This document shows, piece after piece, positions 33,896 to 42,622 of a stretch of DNA of 64,000 nt. The stretch is from contig CAYNLK010000010.1 of the NCBI GenBank assembly GCA_964398055.1, positions 62,001 to 126,000 of the forward strand. Direction: 5' to 3'. Each line of letters opens with the position of its first letter. The first letter of the stretch is position 1. A model generated the notes under the pieces. That model had not been told where the DNA came from. It made no database searches and saw only the letters and a program-made list of their open reading frames with translations. Source of the DNA: CAYNLK01 sp964398055. Lineage in GTDB: Bacteria; Chloroflexota; Anaerolineae; 4572-78; J111. A program made the translations under genes and the position numbers.

Positions 33896-35515
33896 TCAGC
33901 TACGCACAAAAGACAGAGTTTGCAAACCGGCATCCACAGCGCTCTTGAAACCGGCCCAGGTATTCAAACCTTTGAGAATGGTCCAGATGGGTCCTGGCCG
34001 CAAAGCCCATTCGCGCGTAGCCCGCTTTTGCCAATACATCAGTTGCTCCGCGGTCAGGTGGCCGTAATCCAGCACGGTCGATTGATCCATATCGACCTGC
34101 TCCCAGTTGGTGCCGGGCCGGAACCAGCCGTTCTCCACCACCTCATAGAAGAAGGGCGTGCCCGGATAGGGCGCCGCAATGTGAAAGATGGCTACATTCA
34201 GCGGCAGCGTTTTAGAAAAAGCAATGGTTTGCTTGATGGTTTCCTCGGTTTCACCGGGCAAGCCGATAATGAAGTAACCAAAATTCTTGATGCCCGCCTG
34301 CCTGGCCCAGCGCAACGACTGCTCGGCCTTGGCCGGATTGGCCCCTTTGCGGGCTCGCTTCAAAATCTCCTCGGAGCCGGACTCAATCCCCCACGAAATC
34401 ATATGGCAACCGGCCTGCCCCATCAACGACAGCATCTCTTCGTCAACGTAGTCAACCCGGCTATTGCACATCCACTGCATGTCGATCTTCTCTTCGATCA
34501 TGGCCTGGCAGATGCTGATCACCTGCTCACGATTGACCGTAAACAGGTCGGCATACATCATCACGTTGTTCACGCCCAACTTTTTCAGCGACCACAACTC
34601 GGCCAGAATGTTTTCGGCCGTGCGCAGCCGGACAGCATAGTTATAGCTAACATGCTTGATGCAATATTTGCAACCGGCCGGACAGCCCCGGCTGGGAACG
34701 ATAAAGGCATACGGCCCTTTGATCAACGGCATGCGGTAATTATCCAGCGGCAGCATATCGTGCCGCGGCAAAGGCAACTCGTTCAGATCAGGAATGAAGT
34801 TGCGGTCCGGGTTGAGCTTGATCTCACCGTGGCGCCGCCAGGCCAGGCCCCGGATCGAACTCAGATCACCCCGGGCCACCAGTTCGGCCGAGATTGGCGT
34901 CCGGGTGGGATCGGTTTTTTGCAGCAGGTATTCCATCTGCTGATTCTGGCCGGTTCTGCCGTCCAGGGCATCGACCAGTTCGCGCAGGGTCAACTCCGGT
35001 TCACCCCGCAGCACAAAATCAAGGGCCGGGTAATCGGTCATCGTGTTGATCGTATTGGGCGTCACGTGGGTGCCAAAGGCGATCGTCCTGGCCCCTTTGC
35101 TCTTGGCTAAAAAGACGCCGTACATATCGTTGGTCAGCGTCGGCGCGGTGACCTGAGTCAGGTAATATTTGGGCCGCTTCCTGGCCAAAACCTCTTCAAA
35201 TTCGGCCCAGCTCATACGAGTGGCAATCCCATCAACGATTTCCACCTTATACTCCGGCTCTAGACAGGCGGCCATCGTGGCTAACTCCACCTGCGGCCAG
35301 ATCATATTTTCGCGCGACCGCCGCCCCACCCGGTGCTGCGAGCGGATCCAGATGCCGCCGTCCGGCGCAGGCGGGTTGACCAGCAACACATCTACCGACT
35401 CTGGCTCTCGTTCAGCTTTGATCGGCTCTTTCATCAAGGCACTGATGTCCGGAAATTCAGCCGGACGTGGTTTTTTTACCGGTCGTGTCCCTAAATTTAT
35501 CCACTCAGATGACAT
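33896..35515 (-). CDS. Cobalamin-binding-domain radical SAM protein
   Basis: 539 aa; ATG 35515 behind GAGGG. N-terminal B12-binding-like Rossmann domain (about 45-190; VDVLLVNPPAPDGGIW, ELATMAACLEPEYKVEIVDG). Radical SAM core with CPAGCKYC (about 276-283, the CxxxCxxC cluster site preceded by IVPSRG), ISWGIESGSEEILKRARKG and NFGYFIIGLPGETEETIKQT. This is the class B (BchE/P-methylase-like) arrangement. Members methylate unreactive carbons or do ring chemistry; the substrate here could be a lipid or sugar of the polysaccharide, but nothing in the sequence fixes it. An unusual N-terminal extension of about 40 residues is basic. Confidence 0.82.
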   Translation of the reverse strand: MSSEWINLGTRPVKKPRPAEFPDISALMKEPIKAEREPESVDVLLVNPPAPDGGIWIRSQHRVGRRSRENMIWPQVELATMAACLEPEYKVEIVDGIATRMSWAEFEEVLARKRPKYYLTQVTAPTLTNDMYGVFLAKSKGARTIAFGTHVTPNTINTMTDYPALDFVLRGEPELTLRELVDALDGRTGQNQQMEYLLQKTDPTRTPISAELVARGDLSSIRGLAWRRHGEIKLNPDRNFIPDLNELPLPRHDMLPLDNYRMPLIKGPYAFIVPSRGCPAGCKYCIKHVSYNYAVRLRTAENILAELWSLKKLGVNNVMMYADLFTVNREQVISICQAMIEEKIDMQWMCNSRVDYVDEEMLSLMGQAGCHMISWGIESGSEEILKRARKGANPAKAEQSLRWARQAGIKNFGYFIIGLPGETEETIKQTIAFSKTLPLNVAIFHIAAPYPGTPFFYEVVENGWFRPGTNWEQVDMDQSTVLDYGHLTAEQLMYWQKRATREWALRPGPIWTILKGLNTWAGFKSAVDAGLQTLSFVRS

Positions 35516-35612
35516 AGTTTTTCCCTCAAAAACATAGCTATTGAGATAAACTCTACGGCAAATTTACTACGTGTTGCGTACTCCGTTAAGCAGCCCACGG
35601 AATACGCAGTAA

Positions 35613-35782
35613 GTCTAAAACCAATACTTTTCAAATAGGCGATTGAAATCGCTCCTCCAGGACTAAAGCCGGTCGTCCACCTGCGTGGACGGGTCTTTTT
35701 GTCCGCGTAGGCGGACATCACGGCGTAGCCCTCCAGATGCGGTTTCAACCGCGTCCTTATTTGAAAAGTATTGGGTCTAAAA
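35613..35782. mobile_element. 154-bp MITE with 17-bp perfect inverted ends and 8-bp target duplication
   Basis: The element spans 35621-35774. Its ends are CCAATACTTTTCAAATA (35621-35637) and the exact inverse TATTTGAAAAGTATTGG (35758-35774). The flanks are GTCTAAAA on both sides (35613-35620 and 35775-35782), a direct 8-bp duplication. Inside are two sister hairpins, GTCCACCTGCGTGGAC (35675-35690) and GTCCGCGTAGGCGGAC (35701-35716), and two shorter palindromes. It encodes no protein, so it must have been mobilised in trans. It fills most of the gap between the radical SAM and DPM1-like genes. Confidence 0.85.
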
Positions 35783-35809
35783 TTCTTCAAAAAGGCTACA
35801 CCCGTTGCT

Positions 35810-37060
35810 TTAACTCACTACCGGCGCAACCACATCGACTTTACGGGCTTTGGTCTCGGCGATGACGGTGACTTCACCCAGGTCGGCCACGGCGCGTGTT
35901 TCACGCTGGCTCAACTCGGCCAGAACGATGATTAACAGCCAGGAGGTGACCAGATTAAGCCCGGTTAAGACCAGGACGGCGCTGACGGCCGGCGCAAACC
36001 AGGGGGCCATACTGCCCGGGGCGGTCAAATTCTGCCAGACAGCCAGCGCATAGACCAGAAAACCGGCCAGAATAGTGACCAGTCCCAGCCAGCCGAAGTG
36101 AGTCTCCAGCGGCGACTGGAAAATCGGCCGGCCCAGCAAGCCCTGGCGAATTTGGCGCTTATGGAACAACGACACCAAATAATTGAAGGTGGCCCCAATG
36201 GCAAACACGTTGATCCCGGCCGAGGCCAACACCAAACCGGCAAACAGCGCCGCAAATTGGGCATCCGGCCGGCTGCTCACTTGAGCCGCCAGCAGCGAGG
36301 TCAGGCCAATCAAAATACCCAGCACCACCAGCCCAAAGCCGGCCAGGCCAAAGATGCGTACCGGGTTGTAAGTCAAGGCGGTCATCAAAATCGAGTTCAG
36401 AAAGCGATAGCCATCCCGCACCACACTCAACTTGGAGCGGCCAACCCGCTCTGAATAGGGAATGGCCACTTCGACCACCTTGATCTGCTCGTGCATGGCC
36501 CGGGTGCTCATCACCGGGGTAAAGTTAAGCCCATCCGGCAGGGGGTAGAGGTGCGAGAGAATGTCAGCCCGGATGACCCGCTGCCCGCTGGCGCTGTCGG
36601 TGACGCGGTGATTGCTGATGATACTGACCAGGGTGGCAAAGATGGTGTTGCCGATGCGCCGCACCAGCGGCATTTCGCTGTCGCTGCCGGCCATGCGTGA
36701 GCCAATCACCAAATCGGCCCCATCCTCCAGAATTGGCCGGCACAGTTGCGGGTAATACTCCGGCGGATAGGTGCCATCGGCATCCAGAAAAGCCAGCAGA
36801 TTGCCGCGAGCATGGCGAAAACCGGTTTTGATGGCCGCGCCATAGCCCTGGTTGACCGGATGTTTAATCAAAACAACTTCGGGATAACCGGCCACAATTT
36901 CCGGCGTGCGATCGGTGGAGCCATCGTCAACCACGATCAGTTCCAGGTCTGGGACGCCTGCCTGGGCCAGGGCCTTCTTAATCGACAAAACTCGTTCGAT
37001 GATATCGGCGATGCCGTTTTCCTCATTGAGCGCCGGAATTACTATGGATAATGTATTCAC
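35810..37060 (-). CDS. DPM1/DPG-type polyprenyl-phosphate glycosyltransferase with membrane domain
   Basis: 416 aa from GTG 37060 (GGGAGG 9 nt upstream). GT2 catalytic domain: LSIVIPALNEENGIADII, LIVVDDGSTDRTPEIV, NQGYGAAIKTGFRHARG, LLAFLDADGTYPPEYYP (DAD metal site), DLVIGSRMAGSDSEMP. It then has a region with about four helices (about 225-385). It would load a sugar (mannose or glucose from a nucleotide donor) onto polyprenyl phosphate, the donor type used by the GT-C membrane transferases at 6869-13442. The ending is soluble and charged. Confidence 0.82.
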   Translation of the reverse strand: MNTLSIVIPALNEENGIADIIERVLSIKKALAQAGVPDLELIVVDDGSTDRTPEIVAGYPEVVLIKHPVNQGYGAAIKTGFRHARGNLLAFLDADGTYPPEYYPQLCRPILEDGADLVIGSRMAGSDSEMPLVRRIGNTIFATLVSIISNHRVTDSASGQRVIRADILSHLYPLPDGLNFTPVMSTRAMHEQIKVVEVAIPYSERVGRSKLSVVRDGYRFLNSILMTALTYNPVRIFGLAGFGLVVLGILIGLTSLLAAQVSSRPDAQFAALFAGLVLASAGINVFAIGATFNYLVSLFHKRQIRQGLLGRPIFQSPLETHFGWLGLVTILAGFLVYALAVWQNLTAPGSMAPWFAPAVSAVLVLTGLNLVTSWLLIIVLAELSQRETRAVADLGEVTVIAETKARKVDVVAPVVS

Positions 37061-37084
37061 TCTGTTTGCCTCCCTGGAAGATAG

Positions 37085-37160
37085 TTGCCAGTTATCGGTT
37101 ATCGGTTATCAGTTATCAGTTATCGGTGAACTGACCACTGATCACTGATTACTGATTATT
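37085..37160. repeat. GTTATC(A/G)/CACTGATTA word repeats
   Basis: GTTATCGGTTATCGGTTATC then ATCAGTTATCGG words, followed by CACTGATCACTGATTACTGA. They fill the gap between the DPM1-like and acyltransferase genes and run into the last codons of the latter (NNQ). Confidence 0.7.
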
Positions 37161-37937
37161 GACCGCCTGCACCCGGTTACCGTTGCTGCGAAACTGTTCC
37201 AAAGCGCCGTAGAATATCTCGGCCTCCGCCAGCGGCCGATCTTTGAGTTGCCGGCGATCTTTCACCGCTTTGGCCGGCGTGCCCACCGCCAGGCTATAAG
37301 GGGGAATGTCGCTGGCGACGACGGCCCCCGCCCCGATGACGCTGCCCCGACCAATGGTCACGCCATCCAGCACCACCGCGCCGGCGCCCAGCCACACGTC
37401 ATCCTCAATCACGATGCCTTTGGCGGTGATGCCCTGCTCTCGGATCGGTCGATCCGGGTCGCGGTAGACGTGGTTGACGGCCACAATCTGCACCATCGGC
37501 CCGGTGTAGACATCGTTGCCGATGGTCACGCCGCCCTGCCCCCGCACCACGTTGTATTCGCCCAAAAAGCAGTTCTTACCGATGGTGATGCCGGCGTGTG
37601 GGAGTTGGCGGAAGTTGAAGACGTGCAGCATGGTGTGGTGCATTAGAAAAGTATTGTCGCCGATGGAAATTCCACCCGGCAGGGCGTGCAAGTAAACGCC
37701 TCGATCCAGGTATACGTTCTTGCCCAACCGGACGTTGCCGGCGTGAGCCAGGCGTACCCCGGCCTCGATGGCCGGAGTACCGTCAAGCTGCATGATGAGC
37801 CGGTAGGCCAGTGCCCGGAAACCAATCCCAACTACGGTCGGGATCCAACCGAATAGAGTGATGAGACTTTGCTCTAACACATAAGTTGGGATGCTGGCGG
37901 CCTGTCCGGCCAGATAGTAACGGAGTTGCTCAATCAT
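37149..37937 (-). CDS. Hexapeptide-repeat acyltransferase (LbH/WbbJ-like)
   Basis: 262 aa. From about residue 60 on, left-handed beta-helix hexapeptide repeats: VRLGKNVYLDRGVYLHA, ISIGDNTFLMHHTMLHV, ITIGKNCFLGEYNVVRG, VTIGNDVYTGPMVQIVAVNH, IVIEDDVWLGAGAVVLDGVTIG, SVIGAGAVVASDIPPYSLAVG. The catalytic-type His sits in VAVNHVYRDPDRPI. Typical of sugar O-acetyltransferases that decorate exported glycans. Same strand as the DPM1-like gene downstream. The C-terminal end has been reshaped by a repeat (37085-37160). Confidence 0.85.
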   Translation of the reverse strand: MIEQLRYYLAGQAASIPTYVLEQSLITLFGWIPTVVGIGFRALAYRLIMQLDGTPAIEAGVRLAHAGNVRLGKNVYLDRGVYLHALPGGISIGDNTFLMHHTMLHVFNFRQLPHAGITIGKNCFLGEYNVVRGQGGVTIGNDVYTGPMVQIVAVNHVYRDPDRPIREQGITAKGIVIEDDVWLGAGAVVLDGVTIGRGSVIGAGAVVASDIPPYSLAVGTPAKAVKDRRQLKDRPLAEAEIFYGALEQFRSNGNRVQAVNNQ

Positions 37938-37966
37938 TGCTCAGAAATTCACCAAGATAGAGGCGA

Positions 37967-38569
37967 TTATTTGAATGAGAGAGACACGCTCAAGGTATCG
38001 TGCGTGAGATTAAAACGAATGCCCCGTTCACTGTTGAGGATATGATTGACGGCATCCTTTAAATCGCGGACAATGGTGAAGCCGCCCCCCAAGGCCTGAA
38101 ACGCCGGCCAAAGCTGCCCCGGCCCTCGGCCGGTTAAGACCAGGTAGGTTTGGCAGCCTACCCGGCTTCCGGCTAGTAGGTCGGTCAGGGCATCGCCAAC
38201 CAGGTAAGAGCCGGCCAAATCGATGCTCAGTTCCCTGGCCGCTTGCAACAGCATCCCTGGCTGCGGTTTGCGACAATCACAGCCTTCGTCGGGGCGATGA
38301 GGACAGGTGTACACCCGGTCGATCCGGGCGCCGGCAGCAGCTAACTCAGCCGCCATTTGCCGGTGAATTTCTTCGACCACCTCGGCAGTAGCCAAACCCC
38401 GATTGATCAACCCCTGGTTGGTAACGACCACAACCGGCAGATCCAACTGACTCAGGTTCGCCAGGGCGCATTTAACGCCCGGCAAAAACTCAAACTCAGC
38501 CCAACTTTTCACATGGTCAGGTCGATTTTTGCAAATAACGCCGTCTCGGTCCAAAAAGATTGCTCGCAT
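37967..38569 (-). CDS. gmhB: D-glycero-D-manno-heptose 1,7-bisphosphate 7-phosphatase type (HAD-IIIA)
   Basis: 200 aa. MRAIFLDRDGVICKNRP (DxDGV nucleophile), VVVVTNQGLINRGLAT (motif II Thr), zinc-loop cysteines in VYTCPHRPDEGCDCRKPQPGML (C-x-H...C-x-C plus KPxPGM), SYLVGDALTDLLAGSRVGC (GDxxTD). This is the GmhB pattern including its zinc site. With HddA-like kinase and the nucleotidyltransferase it fits nucleotide-heptose synthesis. Directly behind bipartite promoter copy C. No obvious Shine-Dalgarno is seen before ATG 38569. Confidence 0.82.
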   Translation of the reverse strand: MRAIFLDRDGVICKNRPDHVKSWAEFEFLPGVKCALANLSQLDLPVVVVTNQGLINRGLATAEVVEEIHRQMAAELAAAGARIDRVYTCPHRPDEGCDCRKPQPGMLLQAARELSIDLAGSYLVGDALTDLLAGSRVGCQTYLVLTGRGPGQLWPAFQALGGGFTIVRDLKDAVNHILNSERGIRFNLTHDTLSVSLSFK

Positions 38570-38614
38570 AATGGTATGGTCAGTTGGTTGCTTCTCGGTT
38601 GACTATTATGGTGG

Positions 38615-38670
38615 AGTGTAACAAGATTTAATGATAAAGCCGTGTGAATATGATTAGAAAAAAGTTAGAA
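38615..38670 (-). promoter_or_regulatory. Bipartite promoter element, copy C
   Basis: Minus strand: TTCTAACTTTTTTCTAA (38670-38654), 30 bp, TGTTACACT (38623-38615). Spacer repeats TTCACA and TTATCA lie at the shared 11-bp steps. Start of transcription would be near 38609, 40 nt before the gmhB-like ATG. Confidence 0.65.
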
Positions 38671-38783
38671 GTGTGGTCAAGCTCGTAAATCCCCACGACC
38701 GATATTCTCATAAAAAATGTCCCTAATAGTAACTCATTACCATCCGGGACATACTTCAGGGTAATCCACGCCTGGGTTTGCCG

Positions 38784-40862
38784 TTAATTTTGGCTTAACA
38801 ATTCCCTTAATTTATTGCCGGCGGCGGTGACATCGTTGATACAATCTGAGACTAAAAGGACCGTAGTCCCTTTTAAGCTACCATTACCAGTTTTAAACCA
38901 CTCGTCCATCAGATCAATCGCCTGGTTGCACTTCTTCAGACCACTGGACAGTTCTCGATGGATGGCTATGGCTTCCGGAGGCGGGGAAAGAGCGTTGATC
39001 CCTTGAATCAACCTTTCAACTTTAGGTGCAAATTCTGAGAAACTGTCTTGGAATTGCTCAATGGTTATTTGCCCATCCCGATAGCGAATGGCAGATTGAC
39101 CGAAATCTTGCCCGGCTTGACTGATCTTTTCAGCGAGGTCTTCCACCGCAGCCGCATAGGCAAGCAAGTTGGCCCGGTCATCACCGGGTCTGTCGGGGTT
39201 TGAGGGAGTGTCAGCCCTGCCGTCATCCGACTCAGAGGGTGTTGAGCGGGTTGGACTGTCATTAGAGTCCGGCTCGCCAGAGTCGATAGTACTCTGGCTG
39301 CTGGCATTACTGTTACTTGCCAACTCATCGGGCAACACCCAAACCGGTATTTCCAACTCATGCTCAGGCGGAGTTGTTAATTCAGCCTGGGCCATAGATG
39401 GTATCCGCTTACATTCAAGAGATTGTTTTTCACCCAATACGCAGGCAAAGACAAGCTGATCCTCAGTCAAAGCAGGAATAGCAGCTTGTTGGTGAACAGG
39501 GGATTGCTCAAACATAACCGACTGCCGCATATTACCACCGTACCAATGACTCTTAATTGGACCTAATCCTTTGGCAAACCAATAGCTATTGGTCAGCTCA
39601 ATAGTTTCGGTGGCCGTCACATTTTGAGTGGCGAGCATGAAATCAACCAATAACTCAAGGCTTAGCTTTTGGTCAATCCGCAGAGCCTCACGTGGCCCAA
39701 ACGGGGTTTCCACCGTTTCCAGAGCTACACCGGTGTAAACCGCCGTTCCACGACCGCGGGTGACTGTGCCGTAAACCGAAGCATCACCCTGCTTTGCCTG
39801 AACCGTCCCGCCAATCTCAAATTCCTGGCTCCAGCTCGCCCCGATTTCTTCAAGTGTATCCACCCCAGGTAGAAACAGGCCGCGGAAATCACTGAACGTT
39901 AGATTACCCAATTCGGTAATCCGACGCATATCGCCAAGATAATCACCCCCCAGGCCATTTTGTTGGCAGCCCACATTAAACTGAATATCTTGACCTTCAT
40001 ACTGGGTGCTAAGATAGACTCGATTGTCTGAAGCGTCGTCTACGCGTAGGGTAAATGAGGTAACAGGACTGTTATAGGTCCAGGTAGAACCGGGCTGCAG
40101 TGGCCAATAAGAGTGCGTACACCAGCCCAGATCAGCCTGATCCCCATCTTGGCCAGAGGACGCCTCTGCTGAGACCGCTGGGGCAGCGTCTGACACGCCC
40201 AATTCCTGAATCGAATCGGACTCTGATCTTGTATTCTGCCCCTCATCAATAGGGTTAGCTATTCGCTGCAGACCGCTGCCACCTGCCGGCTCATCTGGTA
40301 TATGAGCCCCAACTGCTGAGCCGGCAGAACTAACGAATTCCTGTCCTGTAACTATCTCACCACCTAACGCCAAACGATTTCTCAAGCGGACCAAGTACTG
40401 TTTCGTTTGACCGAGATAATCGGACAATTGAGTTTTGGCCACATCGATTTCAACCGGAACTGTGGTGTTCAATTGAACTACTGTGTCCAGGTTAATAGTT
40501 TCATTGACCTCAACCGGTACCACCATTTCAACAGGAAAATCGACTTTCACAGGCACAGCCACCGTAATCTCTCCGGCCAGCGTTTGCACAGGCATTCTCA
40601 ACTCTTGATCTATCGGTATAACCGTGTTGAGAGGTATCTGCATCGTCTGGTTGAGAGGCACGTCGGCTCTAATGGGCACAGCCTGATTGATCTCGACATT
40701 ATAAACAATCACCTCGCTGGCCAACTGGTCTAGCTTCGTTTCAACCTGATCCAGGGTTTCGATGGCCATCCGCCTGGCCAGATTCAAGCCATATAACAAA
40801 GCCAAGTTAAGTATCAGCAGAAAAATTACCAGGCCCCATAAGAATGAAATCGATCGTTGCAT
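38784..40862 (-). CDS. Unrecognised membrane-anchored protein with periodic PV/PI strands
   Basis: 692 aa, ATG 40862 (GAGGAAGCTAAC upstream). N-terminal helix (FLWGLVIFLLILNLALLYGL), then about residues 50-145 hold a regular series of short hydrophobic strands each with Pro-Val/Ile (IPLNTVIPIDQELRMPVQTL, VAVPVKVDFPVEMVVPVEVN, LNTTVPVEIDVAK), every 7-12 residues. A beta-sheet-rich middle (about 250-460; YWPLQPGSTWTYNSPVTSF) resembles DUF-type lipoprotein domains. A Ser/Asp/Pro linker (about 520-570) leads to an alpha-helical C-terminus. Not recognised as a family. Probably extracytoplasmic. Same strand as, and 27 bp downstream of, the 443-aa exported gene. Confidence 0.6.
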   Translation of the reverse strand: MQRSISFLWGLVIFLLILNLALLYGLNLARRMAIETLDQVETKLDQLASEVIVYNVEINQAVPIRADVPLNQTMQIPLNTVIPIDQELRMPVQTLAGEITVAVPVKVDFPVEMVVPVEVNETINLDTVVQLNTTVPVEIDVAKTQLSDYLGQTKQYLVRLRNRLALGGEIVTGQEFVSSAGSAVGAHIPDEPAGGSGLQRIANPIDEGQNTRSESDSIQELGVSDAAPAVSAEASSGQDGDQADLGWCTHSYWPLQPGSTWTYNSPVTSFTLRVDDASDNRVYLSTQYEGQDIQFNVGCQQNGLGGDYLGDMRRITELGNLTFSDFRGLFLPGVDTLEEIGASWSQEFEIGGTVQAKQGDASVYGTVTRGRGTAVYTGVALETVETPFGPREALRIDQKLSLELLVDFMLATQNVTATETIELTNSYWFAKGLGPIKSHWYGGNMRQSVMFEQSPVHQQAAIPALTEDQLVFACVLGEKQSLECKRIPSMAQAELTTPPEHELEIPVWVLPDELASNSNASSQSTIDSGEPDSNDSPTRSTPSESDDGRADTPSNPDRPGDDRANLLAYAAAVEDLAEKISQAGQDFGQSAIRYRDGQITIEQFQDSFSEFAPKVERLIQGINALSPPPEAIAIHRELSSGLKKCNQAIDLMDEWFKTGNGSLKGTTVLLVSDCINDVTAAGNKLRELLSQN

Positions 40863-40889
40863 GTTAGCTTCCTCTGACCTACAGCTGCG

Positions 40890-42221
40890 TTAATGATGCT
40901 TAAAGATGATGGGGAGAAATGTGGTAGTAGTACCAAACAGATTGGCTCGAACCTGGAGCGGATGAAAGAAATAAGCCTCATAAGTGGCTCCAACATTATC
41001 TGGCCCGGTGGTGGCCGGCGGAAGGACGAATAAACCGCTTTGGGTTGTAAAAGTCTGGTTAATAGGTCCCTCAAACAGATAACCCGCTTCACCATAGGAA
41101 CCATTATTTCCAGTGTTTTCAACGCTTTCAGGACTGTTGTTATCCCGGTAAAAATTCTTTTGCCCCCCCCCAACCGCGGCAGTCTCGGTTACCTGAACCA
41201 GACGACCGGTGCTATGGCTGACCTGGGTCCATCGACTCAGGGGTGTTTCAGCTATTTCACTGTCCGGAACTCCATCAATGAGAACCCCGGCCGGAGTATT
41301 AGCGTTATAGAAAGTAGCCAAACCGGACACCACGCTATCGAGATCAACCGAAGTACGGGCGCCATTGACGGTTACACTGCTGCTTACCACCGTGGTCACT
41401 CGAAAGGTTGAGGCGAAAGCCTGGTAGGTTGAACTAAGGCTGGCCAGTTCAAGAACATCATTGGCCCGTTGGGTTAGAATGACCCGGACTCGACCATCTT
41501 TAACCAAGACAGGCGCAGGAGAGCCCAAGCTCTCCTCTGTCACAATCTCGGTCAAAGTGCCAAATAAAGTTAAATAAACCCGCAACTTGGTTCGATCCAG
41601 AATATCTGTCGTATTACCGTTCAAGGTCAGATAATCTAAGCCTGGATGTGTCGTCAAAGCAAAACGTAATTCATAATGGTTCGGATTTGTGGTAATCCGT
41701 CGCTGGCTTGAGTCATAATCAACATAGTCAATTATGGGATGAGTCAGGGTGTTGGACCGGATCAGGTAAGCCCAACCTTTGTTGGTAGGGCTTAATGGGT
41801 CAGTAACCTCAATTTCATACCAGGTCTCACTGATAGGTAACGTTGCAGTCAAGACTGTGAAGTCCGGCACTCGATCACCCAGATCTTTCGCCAAGAAAAC
41901 GATCTCATCATTAGCATCCAGCAGACCGTCCTCAGTGGTCACATAACTACCATTCGCCAAAAGTTCATCTACCTGAACGGGGATCTGTCCATTTATAACA
42001 CCAGATTGGAAGGTATAAAGGAACAAATCATCAACAGGGGCGCCGACCAAGCCAGGAGTTTGCGCACCCGTCAATATGACCGGGTCGTGATCTCTCGCCA
42101 GGGTTTTAACCGCCGCCTCAGCCCAAGTTAACCTCCAACCAGTCACTCCTATAATAATTAGGATCAGTCCTGACAAAAAAAAGAGAATTAACAAACGCTT
42201 TCCAATGGCACGGGTCATCAT
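40890..42221 (-). CDS. Unrecognised exported protein ending in FLPIIFKHH
   Basis: 443 aa. Signal peptide/anchor (LLILFFLSGLILIIIGVTGW), then a beta-rich body of unknown fold (DLFLYTFQSGVINGQIPVQV, DANDEIVFLAKDLGDRVPDF, NKGWAYLIRSNTLTHPIIDY). The extreme C-terminus is TTTFLPIIFKHH, the same LP..K motif that follows the signal peptides of the first two plus-strand genes. RBS GGGGAAAAAG before ATG 42221 (a second ATG follows at once). Function unknown; it is followed by the 692-aa unknown in the same direction. Confidence 0.6.
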   Translation of the reverse strand: MMTRAIGKRLLILFFLSGLILIIIGVTGWRLTWAEAAVKTLARDHDPVILTGAQTPGLVGAPVDDLFLYTFQSGVINGQIPVQVDELLANGSYVTTEDGLLDANDEIVFLAKDLGDRVPDFTVLTATLPISETWYEIEVTDPLSPTNKGWAYLIRSNTLTHPIIDYVDYDSSQRRITTNPNHYELRFALTTHPGLDYLTLNGNTTDILDRTKLRVYLTLFGTLTEIVTEESLGSPAPVLVKDGRVRVILTQRANDVLELASLSSTYQAFASTFRVTTVVSSSVTVNGARTSVDLDSVVSGLATFYNANTPAGVLIDGVPDSEIAETPLSRWTQVSHSTGRLVQVTETAAVGGGQKNFYRDNNSPESVENTGNNGSYGEAGYLFEGPINQTFTTQSGLFVLPPATTGPDNVGATYEAYFFHPLQVRANLFGTTTTFLPIIFKHH

Positions 42222-42622
42222 CTTTTTCCCCTGGTTTTCTTATGGCAATCCCCAGTTGGTTTCCCTGCTTGTCAAATGGTCCGCCACCCAACTGGCACGC
42301 CCTTAGGATGGGTCTTTAGCCTTTGTTTACAAAAGAAATCGGGAACCACTGCGTAGAAAAATGCTTTAGGACTCCCGCAAATTGTATAAAATGGTAAGCT
42401 TCCGGGCCGGTATAATGATGCCCGGCTTTTGGCGAGGAAAATGAGAGCAGCATTCAGAATATGGACAACCCTCGCTGGGGGGCAGATAGACAAATCAAAA
42501 CAGGCAAACCAGGTAATGTCCTACAACCTCAAATACAAAGTTTACATTTAAGTCGGGCAGCATTCGGCACAATAGTGATTACGTGATCCATTTCCTCGTC
42601 TAACAAGTTGACTTCAATATCC
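42222..42622. other. 401-bp gap without a gene
   Basis: No credible coding frame. It holds an 8-bp inverted repeat (CCAGTTGG/CCAACTGG near 42250-42300) and AT-rich -10-like strings (TATAAA near 42385, TATAAT near 42411), none with a convincing -35. No bipartite element of the A-D type is present. Confidence 0.5.

Noticed and set aside
33866..35110. 414-aa plus-strand open frame
   Set aside because: It runs antisense to the radical SAM gene, whose motifs are unmistakable; the composition (His/Gly/Gln/Arg-rich) is that of an antisense shadow.
42272..42493. 73-aa minus-strand frame upstream of an exported protein
   Set aside because: No ribosome site, no recognisable motif; the composition is that of non-coding DNA.
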